Part shown: positions 51,796 to 60,647 of the stretch, in pieces
Numbering within the stretch: the first letter of the stretch is position 1
How the letters are laid out: every line of letters begins with the position of its first letter
Assembly (NCBI RefSeq): GCF_002831645.1
Contig: NZ_CP025117.1
Span: 2,619,001-2,683,000 of the forward strand
Direction: 5' to 3'
DNA length: 64,000 bases
DNA from: Olleya sp. Bg11-27
Lineage (GTDB): Bacteria; Bacteroidota; Bacteroidia; Flavobacteriales; Flavobacteriaceae
Position numbers and translations under genes: made by a program
Notes under the pieces: generated by a model
Told to the model about the DNA's origin: nothing
What the model saw: only the letters and a program-made list of their open reading frames with translations
Database searches by the model: none

Positions 51796-53876
51796 TCTAT
51801 CCAATTTTCTTTTTTACTTGTTTTTATCATTTCATTTAATAAATCTAATGGATCAAATAGATCTTTTCGTCTTTGAAAGGTTATTCCTTTATTTTTTTTA
51901 GATGTAGCATATAACATATCGCTATATTTTATTGACTTATCGCTCAAATTACCACTTCCTTCTCCTGTGTACATTTCTATATGTAACATACCTCGCTTGT
52001 CAGGATAAGGTTGACGCACATATGGATTTAATAACCCAATTTCTCCTATTTTTTGCCCTCTAGTTACTTTCTCTCCTTCTTTAACTAAAATAGCACTTCC
52101 TTTTTTCACTTCACCATATCTGACTAACATTTTATGTCCTTTTATTTTAGCAATTTTAGCTTCATACTCATGTTCTATTTCTATAACCCATGTGTCATAA
52201 TAGAAAAAAGCTACTCGTTTTACAATACCATCTGCTATAGCATATATTGGTTCGTTTACATCGTAGTACAAATCTCGTGCAGCATGAAGTCTAACTATTT
52301 TTTTTGTTTTTTTACTTCTTCTTCCATAAGCAAATGTAGCTGCATTCTTTTCATTATAATGATAATTATAACTATCATATTTTGCATTCTTCAAACTATC
52401 AGGGTGGTTTTGCGGCATCTTTCTGAAAGGAAATAATAATCCTGGTGTCTCCAACTTAAACCTTCCGCCCTTTAAAAAGTCTTGATCTATTATATCTCCT
52501 GTGTTTTCTATACTGTCGCATTGTGTTTTTAGATATAAATGTGCTTTGTCTCTAATCGTTATTTTTGGTGTCGATGGTTCTTTAATTGTAGTTGTGCGAA
52601 CAAAATCTGGTTTTGTGCTAAGATCTGGTGTACCTCTAAATGGCTCTATTTGTACTTTTTTTCCTTTTAGTGCTTTATCAAAAACTATGGTTAATTTAAT
52701 TTTATTATCTACAACTTCGGTTTTGGCGTATGTGTATAAACCTGATTTACTTTTATCTGTAATATAAGTACTCTCTTTACTTGTTTTAGCTTCTCCTTGA
52801 ACATAGAAAGACCATCGGATATTCTTTTTGTCTTCTTCAGTGGCTTTATCTTTATACTTGTAATTTTTATTATAGATATCTATGTCTAAAATATATTCTA
52901 TTACCTTTCCAACAGTAGCTGTTTTTGGTGCATTTATTTTTCCTGCTGGATAGGTTTTCTTTTTAGCATCCTTATCGAATTTTAATATAACATCTTCAGT
53001 CTTTTCTCTTTCTCGTTTTGTTTTTGCTTCTTCAGCATCTTTAATTACTTTTTTACCTGCTTCAGTTTCATCTTCACGAATATAAAGCGCTTCTTGCCAA
53101 CCTTCAAAACTTTTTACAGCATCTTCTGTCTTAGAGCCCAATTTATCTTCTTTTGGGCGCAGTTGTATTTTTTTAATACCAACCTCTATTTCTGTGCCTT
53201 CAGTTTTGCCTAAAATTTTCTGATCTTGTTTTTTTATGTCTATCTCTATCCAATCGCCAGCTTCAGTCGTTGTCGTTTTGTCTTCTAACTTAGCAAATAC
53301 TAAAACAGGTAGTGCATCAGTTTCGGTTTTCACTAATTTTAAAACTTCTTTATCTTCTTGATTTTTACTCTTATCTTCTTGTATTTTTATTTTTAAAGTT
53401 TTACCATCTAATTTTTTGGTTTCGGCAACCAAATAAACTTGATAGCCCATTGGAGCTTCTTCAATTTTTTTATAATAAGTATCAGGTTGTTTTTTGTGTT
53501 GATCAAAAGTTAACGTCTCATCTTTTTTATAACTTTGTATCGGCCAATTTTTACCTGTTTCCTTAGTGTCAATTATTTTTTTAATGTCTGCATATCTCAC
53601 TTCTTTATTTTGACCTTCTAATTCTGTTTTTATTAGAGTTTGAATTTCTGAAGCAACTGCAGCACGTTTTGTTACACTATCTGTGCTCTTATCTTCTGTA
53701 AAAGTAAATTGATAGCTACCATCTAAAGTCTCTTTTTTAATAACTTTTTCTGCAAAATAGGCTGTAATTACTTTGGGGGCTTCACTTTCTACTGTAATGG
53801 TTTCGTTATAAGAGTAGGTGCGTCCTGCTGCAGTAACGTTATCTATTATTATATCTAATTGACTTGAATTACTCAT
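51792..53876 (-). CDS. T6SS effector with carrier, linker and M23 peptidase domains
   Basis: 694 aa, the only full-length member of the array. No signal peptide, fitting T6SS export. Residues 1-130 are a unique N-terminal domain (SSQLDIIIDNVTAAGRTYSY...). 130-480 is a beta-rich Lys/Glu linker with repeated units (KIQLRPKEDKLGSKTEDAVK; VQIEPFRGTPDLSTKPDF; RDKAHLYLKTQ). 495-640 is an M23 (LytM) domain: LHAARDLYYD (His531, Asp535 zinc ligands), VRYGEV and GMLHIEMYTG (His632). The two His usually catalytic in M23 (YAHL, first His of HxH) read RYGE and M. The tail ends SDMLYATSKK...DLFDPLDLLN. Predicted peptidoglycan hydrolase; immunity gene overlaps its stop. Confidence 0.78.
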   Translation of the reverse strand: MSNSSQLDIIIDNVTAAGRTYSYNETITVESEAPKVITAYFAEKVIKKETLDGSYQFTFTEDKSTDSVTKRAAVASEIQTLIKTELEGQNKEVRYADIKKIIDTKETGKNWPIQSYKKDETLTFDQHKKQPDTYYKKIEEAPMGYQVYLVAETKKLDGKTLKIKIQEDKSKNQEDKEVLKLVKTETDALPVLVFAKLEDKTTTTEAGDWIEIDIKKQDQKILGKTEGTEIEVGIKKIQLRPKEDKLGSKTEDAVKSFEGWQEALYIREDETEAGKKVIKDAEEAKTKREREKTEDVILKFDKDAKKKTYPAGKINAPKTATVGKVIEYILDIDIYNKNYKYKDKATEEDKKNIRWSFYVQGEAKTSKESTYITDKSKSGLYTYAKTEVVDNKIKLTIVFDKALKGKKVQIEPFRGTPDLSTKPDFVRTTTIKEPSTPKITIRDKAHLYLKTQCDSIENTGDIIDQDFLKGGRFKLETPGLLFPFRKMPQNHPDSLKNAKYDSYNYHYNEKNAATFAYGRRSKKTKKIVRLHAARDLYYDVNEPIYAIADGIVKRVAFFYYDTWVIEIEHEYEAKIAKIKGHKMLVRYGEVKKGSAILVKEGEKVTRGQKIGEIGLLNPYVRQPYPDKRGMLHIEMYTGEGSGNLSDKSIKYSDMLYATSKKNKGITFQRRKDLFDPLDLLNEMIKTSKKENWIE
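52547..53127 (-). repeat. 581 bp near-identical linker repeat, copy 2
   Basis: Counterpart of 47665-48245, within the full-length M23 effector gene (about residues 250-443). See the other copy for the differences. Confidence 0.88.
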
Positions 53877-53882
53877 AATTGT

Positions 53883-54542
53883 TTAATTATAGTTTAATAA
53901 AAGTGAGTGACCATGGTCTGTATAAATGATGTCTAAAATAGGTGCATTGTCTTTGTTTTTAACAGTATATATAAAATCTAATGTCTTATTTTGATATTGT
54001 AATTTTGCTATTTGACTTAAAATAGCATATAGATTTTGTAGCGTAAAGTCTAATTGGTCTAGTTGTAAAACACAATTATGTTTATTTTCATTTATGATTT
54101 TAATAGTAGTCGTTGCATTTTTAAATTGGTTACCTATTCTAATATTTTTTATGGTACCAGATTCTGTATTTAATACATATTGTAATACAATATCCTTTTC
54201 TCTAACCCTATCCATTAATTGATTTGGAGGTGTGTAAAATATAATATCTTCTGGTACTGAAGAGAGCGTTGTACTGGTTAACCGTTCCTTAAACGTTTTA
54301 GGTTGGGTATCTTTGGAGGCTACATGTTTTAACGAATCTATAAAAATGCTTTGCGCTTTTATGTCTTGTAAAGCGTAATCATTTATTTTTTTTAAGGCAG
54401 CCCTGTTATTTTCTAAATTAAAAATATAAGTCGCTTCGTAGTCGTTAATAGATGTAGTGCGTATGTCCATGTTTTTATTTTGTGATTGACAAGAGAATAT
54501 ACTACTTAATATCAGTAAATACAGTATGTTTTGCTTTATCAT
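53883..54542 (-). CDS. Immunity-like lipoprotein for the PAAR-like effector
   Basis: 219 aa. Lipobox IFSC (Cys about 18). Mature part is helical then beta (EATYIFNLENNRAALKKIND; VPEDIIFYTPPNQLMDRVRE; LDFIYTVKNKDNAPILDIIY). No family recognised. The first four bases overlap the stop of the DUF4280 gene (ATGA type), as expected for a toxin-immunity pair. The carrier effector gene follows after 6 bp, so all belong to one transcript. Confidence 0.65.
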   Translation of the reverse strand: MIKQNILYLLILSSIFSCQSQNKNMDIRTTSINDYEATYIFNLENNRAALKKINDYALQDIKAQSIFIDSLKHVASKDTQPKTFKERLTSTTLSSVPEDIIFYTPPNQLMDRVREKDIVLQYVLNTESGTIKNIRIGNQFKNATTTIKIINENKHNCVLQLDQLDFTLQNLYAILSQIAKLQYQNKTLDFIYTVKNKDNAPILDIIYTDHGHSLLLNYN

Positions 54543-56077
54543 AACTCTAAGTTTAATAGGATTGTAAAGGGTTGAAAGCGTGTTTTATCTTTTACATTTT
54601 TAAAATGCTGCAGACAAAACATAGCAACTAATCCTGGTATCCATTGTTTTGCAGTACCATCTGCACCGCCATCTTCCCAACCTGCTCCAAACGTGTCAAA
54701 AAAGGATAGATTAGAAATCTCAGCTTTTATCTCTCCATTGTCTTTAACAATTTGATAGTTGGCTAAACAACCTTGCATACCTCCAACAAAAGTGGCTATT
54801 TCGTTTACATTGGGATTTGCGCCTTGCAACGCACTATAATAGGGGAGGCTTGTGGTAAATTTATAAATGTTGTTACTGTTTTTGGAGACGTATTTATTTT
54901 GTTTGTAGCGGTCTACCAATTCTTTTTTTAGATTCGGTAAAAAATTATTTTTGAATTGTGCGGAGTCTTTAATTTCTTTTACAGGATTTGAGTTGTTATC
55001 AAAAACAAAGTTTTTGCCTTGGCCTGTAAAAAAGTGATCTGCTAATGCGACTCCATTTTTACCAAAACCATCTTCAATATCTGAAAACCCCCATAAAATG
55101 GTTTTTAATTCTGCTTTTAGATATAAAGTAGGGTAGGACTTGGTTAGATTGATGTTTGTGACATCATAGTTTGTCATACCGTTGGCCTTCATTAGTTTCT
55201 CGCTTGGGGCGTCCGCATAAATCCAGTCGTAAGCACGTTTTCCTTTAGTGTTTACAATAACAATATTACCATTTTCGTTAATTCTATTTCCTTTTTCTAC
55301 AACTCCAGTTTCCAAAATTTCTTTTTGATTACTGCTTTGTGAATTGCTTTGATTAATAGCACCACTATTTTGTGATGGTGTGGGTTGGTTAGTTGTACTT
55401 GTAGACTGTTGCTTATTTAAAGGTTCAATAGTTACTAAATCTAATTGTACTGTACCATCCGCTTTTACTTTACCTGAATATTTTAGATTTTCTTTTCCAT
55501 CATGTATTACTTTACCTTTTTTTTCTTTAATGAAGACGTCAACAGTTTCACCAACATCCATATTTTGTGTTCTCACGAAAATTGAAGCTTTTTCAGAACG
55601 TATCATGGTGCTTGTTCTATTGTCTTGACTTTGATCCATCCAATAGGTTTCTATCACCTTAGGCGCTTTATCGTTACCCATCATAGCTCCAGGAATGGTC
55701 ATGGCGATGTCTTTAAACTCTTCTTGTATACTTCCTGCTAAATTTAATTGAGTAGGATCTGTAATGGTTACTTTGCCACCTGTACCACACATACATTCAG
55801 AATCGTCAAACAACCATTTTTTTGAGCTTCCTAATGTTGATTTATTACTAGTTTTGGACCATTTTTGTAGAGCAGGAATACATGGTAAATAACCGCTATT
55901 TGTGGGTTTTAGTTTACATTGTCCAAAGGTTTGAGGTACTTGAACGTCCATGTCCGTAGCTTTAAATTTACCTTGAATTTTTACTTTTTGGTTTTGAGTC
56001 ACCAATAATTTTGCAGGTGTAAATCCTTGGTTGCATTCTAACAAAGCACCGTCTAACACATATATTTTACTACTCAT
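54539..56077 (-). CDS. DUF4280 PAAR-like protein with C-terminal putative toxin
   Basis: 512 aa. Residues 1-120 are a DUF4280 (PAAR-like) spike tip: KIYVLDGALLECNQGFTPAK, FGQCKLKPTNSGYLPCIPAL, DDSECMCGTGGKVTITDP with paired Cys for metal. 150-235 is an Ig-like extension and a Ser/Asn/Gln linker (NQPTPSQNSGAINQSNSQSS). 240-512 is an unassigned domain: RAYDWIYADAPSEKLMKANG, GVALADHFFTGQGKNFVFDN, ATFVGGMQGCLANYQIVKDN, FDTFGAGWEDGGADGTAKQW. It caps VgrG and delivers its tail, neutralised by the overlapping lipoprotein gene. Confidence 0.75.
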   Translation of the reverse strand: MSSKIYVLDGALLECNQGFTPAKLLVTQNQKVKIQGKFKATDMDVQVPQTFGQCKLKPTNSGYLPCIPALQKWSKTSNKSTLGSSKKWLFDDSECMCGTGGKVTITDPTQLNLAGSIQEEFKDIAMTIPGAMMGNDKAPKVIETYWMDQSQDNRTSTMIRSEKASIFVRTQNMDVGETVDVFIKEKKGKVIHDGKENLKYSGKVKADGTVQLDLVTIEPLNKQQSTSTTNQPTPSQNSGAINQSNSQSSNQKEILETGVVEKGNRINENGNIVIVNTKGKRAYDWIYADAPSEKLMKANGMTNYDVTNINLTKSYPTLYLKAELKTILWGFSDIEDGFGKNGVALADHFFTGQGKNFVFDNNSNPVKEIKDSAQFKNNFLPNLKKELVDRYKQNKYVSKNSNNIYKFTTSLPYYSALQGANPNVNEIATFVGGMQGCLANYQIVKDNGEIKAEISNLSFFDTFGAGWEDGGADGTAKQWIPGLVAMFCLQHFKNVKDKTRFQPFTILLNLEL

Positions 56078-56957
56078 TTTTTTCTAGGTTAAAGGTTATT
56101 TGGGTTGTTTTTTTGTACACATCTTTTATGTCAAAGACATAGTTTAATTTTGCATTTGAAACCAACCCTAGCTGTGGTACGACATTATACTGTCCGTTAT
56201 AACTAAAGTCTAAATCGTAATTATTACCCTCTATAGTTGGTAAATCACCAATAAAAGCATTAAGCTTTTCTAACGGGAACTTTTTGTTTGCGACATCAAT
56301 TTTGGCTGTAGTACTTATTGTAACATTTGTAAAAGCACGATCTTTTTTAGTTATTGTTTTTTCTTCAATAATCGGAATGTTAAAGGGACCAATACCGTTT
56401 GATATTATTTTGGCTTCTATTAAAGGTTTGTCTTTTTCAAATTCGTGATAAAAAATATTAGAAAATAAGAAATTATAAAAGTTATCGTCTAGATATATTT
56501 GTTGGATATTTTCTTCTTCTAGCTGCCAATCAAAATCTTTAATCATCGCTTCAAGATCTGGATGTTTTTGTAAGAGGTCTCTTTTGACTTTCATCCAATG
56601 TATTCTAATATCATCTGTATTGGATACTTTTATAAGTTTGAAGTTTTTTGTTAGTTTAAATTCTAGAATATTATTAATAACGCATACAGTATCTGCAATT
56701 TGCTGTGCTTTATTCAATTTTTTAATAGCACTTAATGTATCGTTCAAAAAATAACGAAAATCTACTTTTAGTCTATAGTTTAGCATATTATGGGGTGTCA
56801 TACCTAAATAAGTTAGGTTAAACCCTAAAGCTATAGTTGTTTTATTTTTCTTATTGCCTTGTATTATTTCATTACTAATTTCTGCAGTATAGTGACGCGG
56901 TATGCGTTCGCCATTTAACTTTATAATTTCAGTAGTATGAGATAATATGTTTTCCAT
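56070..56957 (-). CDS. T6SS-island protein of unknown function, 295 aa
   Basis: No family recognised. No signal peptide or membrane helix. Mixed alpha/beta protein (HYTAEISNEIIQGNKKNKTT; LKVDFRYFLNDTLSAIKKLN; TNVTISTTAKIDVANKKFPL; YDLDFSYNGQYNVVPQLGLV). Its gene overlaps the DUF4280 gene by 8 bp and the upstream gene by 1 bp, so it is co-translated with the spike-tip effector. An adaptor or chaperone loading the DUF4280 protein on VgrG is the most natural guess, by position only. Confidence 0.6.
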   Translation of the reverse strand: MENILSHTTEIIKLNGERIPRHYTAEISNEIIQGNKKNKTTIALGFNLTYLGMTPHNMLNYRLKVDFRYFLNDTLSAIKKLNKAQQIADTVCVINNILEFKLTKNFKLIKVSNTDDIRIHWMKVKRDLLQKHPDLEAMIKDFDWQLEEENIQQIYLDDNFYNFLFSNIFYHEFEKDKPLIEAKIISNGIGPFNIPIIEEKTITKKDRAFTNVTISTTAKIDVANKKFPLEKLNAFIGDLPTIEGNNYDLDFSYNGQYNVVPQLGLVSNAKLNYVFDIKDVYKKTTQITFNLEKNE

Positions 56958-58069
56958 TACAGTGTGTTAAAAAAGTCGTCTAAAATAAGTTGAAAGTTTT
57001 GCAGGTTGTCTTTACCGGTGGTAATTATCTCACCTGCTTTATAAGTTGTGTAAGTTCCGATAGTATTTGTGTCTTCAGTCCAGTATATACCGTCTTCTAT
57101 TTTTCCATTTTTATCTGTAGTGATATAAGCCATTAGAAGCATGTCGGTATGCTCACTATTATTTTTGGTATCTATAGTTTTTATGTAATGTTCCAATATC
57201 TCACTGTTATTTTTGTCTTTCAATGAAGAAAAATTGTTGTTAAATATGAGATTTTCAAGAAACGAAAAGTTATCCCTGTAGTCATCTATATCTTTAGTGT
57301 TATTATTTACGATAAGGCATGCTACACGGTTATTTGTTTTGAAAATTCTTATAATACTGTTTGGTTTTGGTTTTTTTTTAGTGCAATCGTCCATGTTATT
57401 ACTAGCTAAAACAACTCCTTTAGCTAATAATTGAACTAATAGTTTATCCTTTTTTTTAGAAATGACGACTTTGGAAATAGGATCTTTAAAATTTGAAGAT
57501 ATTATTTTATCATCAACAATTTTAAGGGATAATCTGTTATAATAATGCATAGCAAATGCATCTATATTTATAGCTGTTAATTGACCCGCGTTATACCTTT
57601 TTGAAAGGTATCCATTTTTTATGTTTTCAATAATTTGACCATCAACAATGTTATCATTTTTAAAAGTTGATGTTATATTTAATACGGTTTTATAATTTTC
57701 AGAATAACCATATTCGATTTCTTTTTTTTCTTGCTCATTTAAATTATCAAATATATCATAAGAGTATTGCTTTATCCTTTTTCCTGTTTCGTAATAGTTA
57801 ACCCAAAAAACATCTCGGTCACCTGCTTTAAAATATCCGTTATATGGTTTGGATTCTTTGTAGAAACCACTATAGTATTCCTGAGGATGAGCTGCTATGA
57901 TAAAAGAGCTATCTCTAACTTTATTTTTTGCTTCAAGACTAGACATAGATGGTGTTACTGTTATTTTTGAAGTTTTTTTCGCCTCTTTATTTTTAGTTTC
58001 AGTTGGGTGCTGTGCGAAGCTAAAAAAAGGTGCTAAAAATAAGATAAGAAGTGTTTCTTTTATCTGCAT
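56957..58069 (-). CDS. Secreted protein of unknown function, 370 aa
   Basis: Signal peptide MQIKETLLILFLAPFFSFAQ, then a charged linker and a domain with MORN-like strand turns (YKESKPYNGYFKAGDRDVFW; VDGQIIENIKNGYLSKRYNA) and a C-terminal GIYWTEDTNTIGTYTTYKAG. No family recognised. It sits between the DUF2931 lipoprotein and the unknown gene at 56070, in the same orientation, 12 bp after the lipoprotein gene. Periplasmic location would suit a further immunity factor. Confidence 0.6.
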   Translation of the reverse strand: MQIKETLLILFLAPFFSFAQHPTETKNKEAKKTSKITVTPSMSSLEAKNKVRDSSFIIAAHPQEYYSGFYKESKPYNGYFKAGDRDVFWVNYYETGKRIKQYSYDIFDNLNEQEKKEIEYGYSENYKTVLNITSTFKNDNIVDGQIIENIKNGYLSKRYNAGQLTAINIDAFAMHYYNRLSLKIVDDKIISSNFKDPISKVVISKKKDKLLVQLLAKGVVLASNNMDDCTKKKPKPNSIIRIFKTNNRVACLIVNNNTKDIDDYRDNFSFLENLIFNNNFSSLKDKNNSEILEHYIKTIDTKNNSEHTDMLLMAYITTDKNGKIEDGIYWTEDTNTIGTYTTYKAGEIITTGKDNLQNFQLILDDFFNTL

Positions 58070-58081
58070 ATATTATTATTA

Positions 58082-59149
58082 TTATTTAGTAGTTTCAAAA
58101 ATTTTAATTTTTGTTTTTTCTAACTTAATAATCTCTGTCTCACTTTTTAATGAAATTTCCATTTTTCCATTGTATTTATCAACCTCAAATACAAGGTCTA
58201 GTTTTTTGTTTTCTGAGGTGTTATTTATAGTTTCAAAAGCTTTTTTTACTTCATCTTCATTAAAATACAATTTACTTCCATAAATATTTTTGTTTGCATC
58301 TTCCCAATATAATTTTGCGTATTTAGGTAGAGCTAGCGGATTATAGTCTTTAAATTCTGGATTATTAGCCACAGTGTAAATACGTTCTCCATTAACATAT
58401 TCTATAAAAATTTCGAAATAATCGCCTTTTGTTTTTAGTCTAAATACTGGTTTCCAGTTATATCGTTTTCTATATTCTGTCCATAAACCATAAGTAACGC
58501 CTTCTGTTTGAAGATGAATCTTAGCTTCATCAGTTAAACTATTTAGCCTGTTTTTTACATATTCTTCACGGCTAATTACAGCATTAGGCACAAATTCTTC
58601 CATTGATAGTTCTATTTTATTCGCTTTAAAATGATCTATTTCAGTTATTTTGCCTCCGCCTAAAAGCCATATAGAAACGATACCTCCAGGTGCCATACCA
58701 CAAACTATTCGCGTGTAAGTGGCATGTTTATTATTTCTATCTAAAAATCCTATATTAAATAGTGCTAGCATTTTATCGTAAGGTAATTTAAAACTTCCTT
58801 TGTAAAATGTGTTTTCAGCGTAAGACATCCAAGTAATATCTAGATAGTCTGGTACTGCTTTAAAATCTTCTCCAACAATATAGGTAGAACCTAACTCTCC
58901 CCAACCATTTTTAACGGTACGCCCACCACTTGGTATATTTGCTATTAATTCTCCATTTAAAGAGAATGTACCATTATGTATTCTAATTGGATATGCCTCA
59001 GGAGCACATTCTGTTGGTAGCCATTCGAATTTATTTTCCTTTTTGTCTAAATTCATTGTATGCGTATTAGTGAATGTTGTTTTGTTTTTACAGTTTAAAG
59101 TAATTAAACTAATAAAACCTACTACCAAAATAATCTTTAATTTTCTCAT
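58082..59149 (-). CDS. DUF2931 lipoprotein, probable immunity protein to the lipase effector
   Basis: 355 aa. Lipobox LNC (Cys about 20). DUF2931 pattern: FEWLPTECAPEAYPIRIHNG, LIANIPSGGRTVKNGWGELG, YLDITWMSYAENTFYKGSFK, MAPGGIVSIWLLGGG. DUF2931 proteins are often found beside T6SS lipase effectors and are regarded as periplasmic immunity proteins. The gene begins one base after the DUF2235 stop, supporting this pairing. The C-terminal half is a possible second domain (VFRLKTKGDYFEIFIEYVNG). Confidence 0.8.
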   Translation of the reverse strand: MRKLKIILVVGFISLITLNCKNKTTFTNTHTMNLDKKENKFEWLPTECAPEAYPIRIHNGTFSLNGELIANIPSGGRTVKNGWGELGSTYIVGEDFKAVPDYLDITWMSYAENTFYKGSFKLPYDKMLALFNIGFLDRNNKHATYTRIVCGMAPGGIVSIWLLGGGKITEIDHFKANKIELSMEEFVPNAVISREEYVKNRLNSLTDEAKIHLQTEGVTYGLWTEYRKRYNWKPVFRLKTKGDYFEIFIEYVNGERIYTVANNPEFKDYNPLALPKYAKLYWEDANKNIYGSKLYFNEDEVKKAFETINNTSENKKLDLVFEVDKYNGKMEISLKSETEIIKLEKTKIKIFETTK

Positions 59150-59150
59150 T

Positions 59151-60629
59151 TTAACCGTCTTGTATAACTCTAGTCCTTATTCCGTTTTCTCTATTTGGAG
59201 ACATAGGAGCTATTAAACCTAAAACTTTATCATTATAATGTGCAGAGAAATGAAAATACTCGTTTCTTAAATTTTTAAGCATCACTTTATCTGCTGGTGC
59301 ATTAAACGTAATGGCCTCTTTTTCGCCTTTTACATAAGCATCAATACGTTTTTTAACGTCTGTAAGTTTCACCTTTTTACCATCTTCATTTTTTATAGGA
59401 AAATCTTCATTAATTAGTGAAAAATCATATTTCACTACCTTTTTTAATGAATACTCAACCATAACATGTAATGGTATATGGCTGTATTTATTAGATATTC
59501 CTTTTCTTTCGGCACGTAGTGAGCCCCAATTGTTATTTATCTTAATTTGTCCTGGTAAATACCAACCAAGATCTATTAAATTTTGACGCTCAACTTCCAT
59601 TTTTTCTATGTAATTGATTGTGGCATAATCTAAAGTAACTTCTTCGTCTGCTTTATCGGTATATCCACCACCAATATCGGAATGTACACCAGGTAAAAAC
59701 TTTTGCACACCGTGGCGGGCTTTTTTTATATTGGTTAATCTAAAATTATCGCGATGTTCATCTGCAGCAGCAAGTTGAAATGTGAAACTTGCTTTAGAAA
59801 TGGCATCTAAATGTAATTGAGCGGTATCATTTGTGTGTTTCATTCCAAAAGAAGCAACGGTATCATACAACCCAACAAAACGGACTGTAGTTTTTAATTT
59901 AGGAGTAAGTTTTTTATTTGCTAATTCTTCGCCTAATACACCACCATCTTCAGCATATTTATCTCCAAGATATTCAAACAATCCTAAACCATTATCTACC
60001 TCTTTATTTTCTCCTTTTTTTTGATTAATTTCAAAAATAAAATGTCTTGCAGCTGCAGCACCTCTACTAAAGCCATAACTGTCTATTTGTAATCTGTTTA
60101 TTTTTTTAATTCCTGCCTCTTCTAAAAACGCCGCAATCATTTCACATCCTTTTTTTACTTTTCCTTTTACACCTGTTGCTCCTTTTCCCATAGATTTGCC
60201 CCAAGTACCATCGTCTTCAAGATCTTCTGTACCGATACCTTCTATATATAGCGATAATTGGATGAGTTTTTCTTCTTTAATCTTTTCGTAAGCAGGTTCC
60301 ATTCTAGAAACATTAGAAAAATCGTTGTTATAACTTCCAGATTGTTTAGAGCTGTACCATTTATCTTTATTGTAAGAATCAGCAAGTTTTTTATTATAGG
60401 ATTCGCCTTTAACTTTTTTCTCGTGTTCTAATCTTGCTTCTGTGTTTTTTCTATTGTTTAATGTACCATCAAAGAAAATACCCACTGTGACGTTTACATG
60501 ATCTTCAGGAATGTGTTCTTCATAGTCAGCGTTACCAACATTTACTTTTGCGGTATTCACATTTAATCCACTAAAAAGACTTCTGGAAGCTGATGCTCCA
60601 ACAGGTGCTGCTGTTAATCCTATAGGCAT
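59151..60629 (-). CDS. DUF2235 phospholipase effector (Tle1-like)
   Basis: 492 aa. N-terminal VTVGIFFDGTLNNR start of the alpha/beta hydrolase, then IEGIGTEDLEDDGTWGKSMG. The nucleophile elbow is SYGFSRGAAAARHF (Ser188), the acid is in VRFVGLYDTVASFG (about 258), and the His in LPGVHSDIGGGY (about 320). These form the Tle1-type triad acting on membrane phospholipids of competitor cells. No signal peptide, as for T6SS cargo. Placed just after vgrG (18 bp) with its DUF2931 immunity gene following. Confidence 0.9.
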   Translation of the reverse strand: MPIGLTAAPVGASASRSLFSGLNVNTAKVNVGNADYEEHIPEDHVNVTVGIFFDGTLNNRKNTEARLEHEKKVKGESYNKKLADSYNKDKWYSSKQSGSYNNDFSNVSRMEPAYEKIKEEKLIQLSLYIEGIGTEDLEDDGTWGKSMGKGATGVKGKVKKGCEMIAAFLEEAGIKKINRLQIDSYGFSRGAAAARHFIFEINQKKGENKEVDNGLGLFEYLGDKYAEDGGVLGEELANKKLTPKLKTTVRFVGLYDTVASFGMKHTNDTAQLHLDAISKASFTFQLAAADEHRDNFRLTNIKKARHGVQKFLPGVHSDIGGGYTDKADEEVTLDYATINYIEKMEVERQNLIDLGWYLPGQIKINNNWGSLRAERKGISNKYSHIPLHVMVEYSLKKVVKYDFSLINEDFPIKNEDGKKVKLTDVKKRIDAYVKGEKEAITFNAPADKVMLKNLRNEYFHFSAHYNDKVLGLIAPMSPNRENGIRTRVIQDG

Positions 60630-60647
60630 AGTTTTACATTTTTTAGA

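Noticed and set aside
48300-53876. Rhs or CdiA system
   Set aside because: No YD repeats, no haemagglutinin repeats and no VENN-type or PxxxxDPxGL boundary motif in any of the modules.
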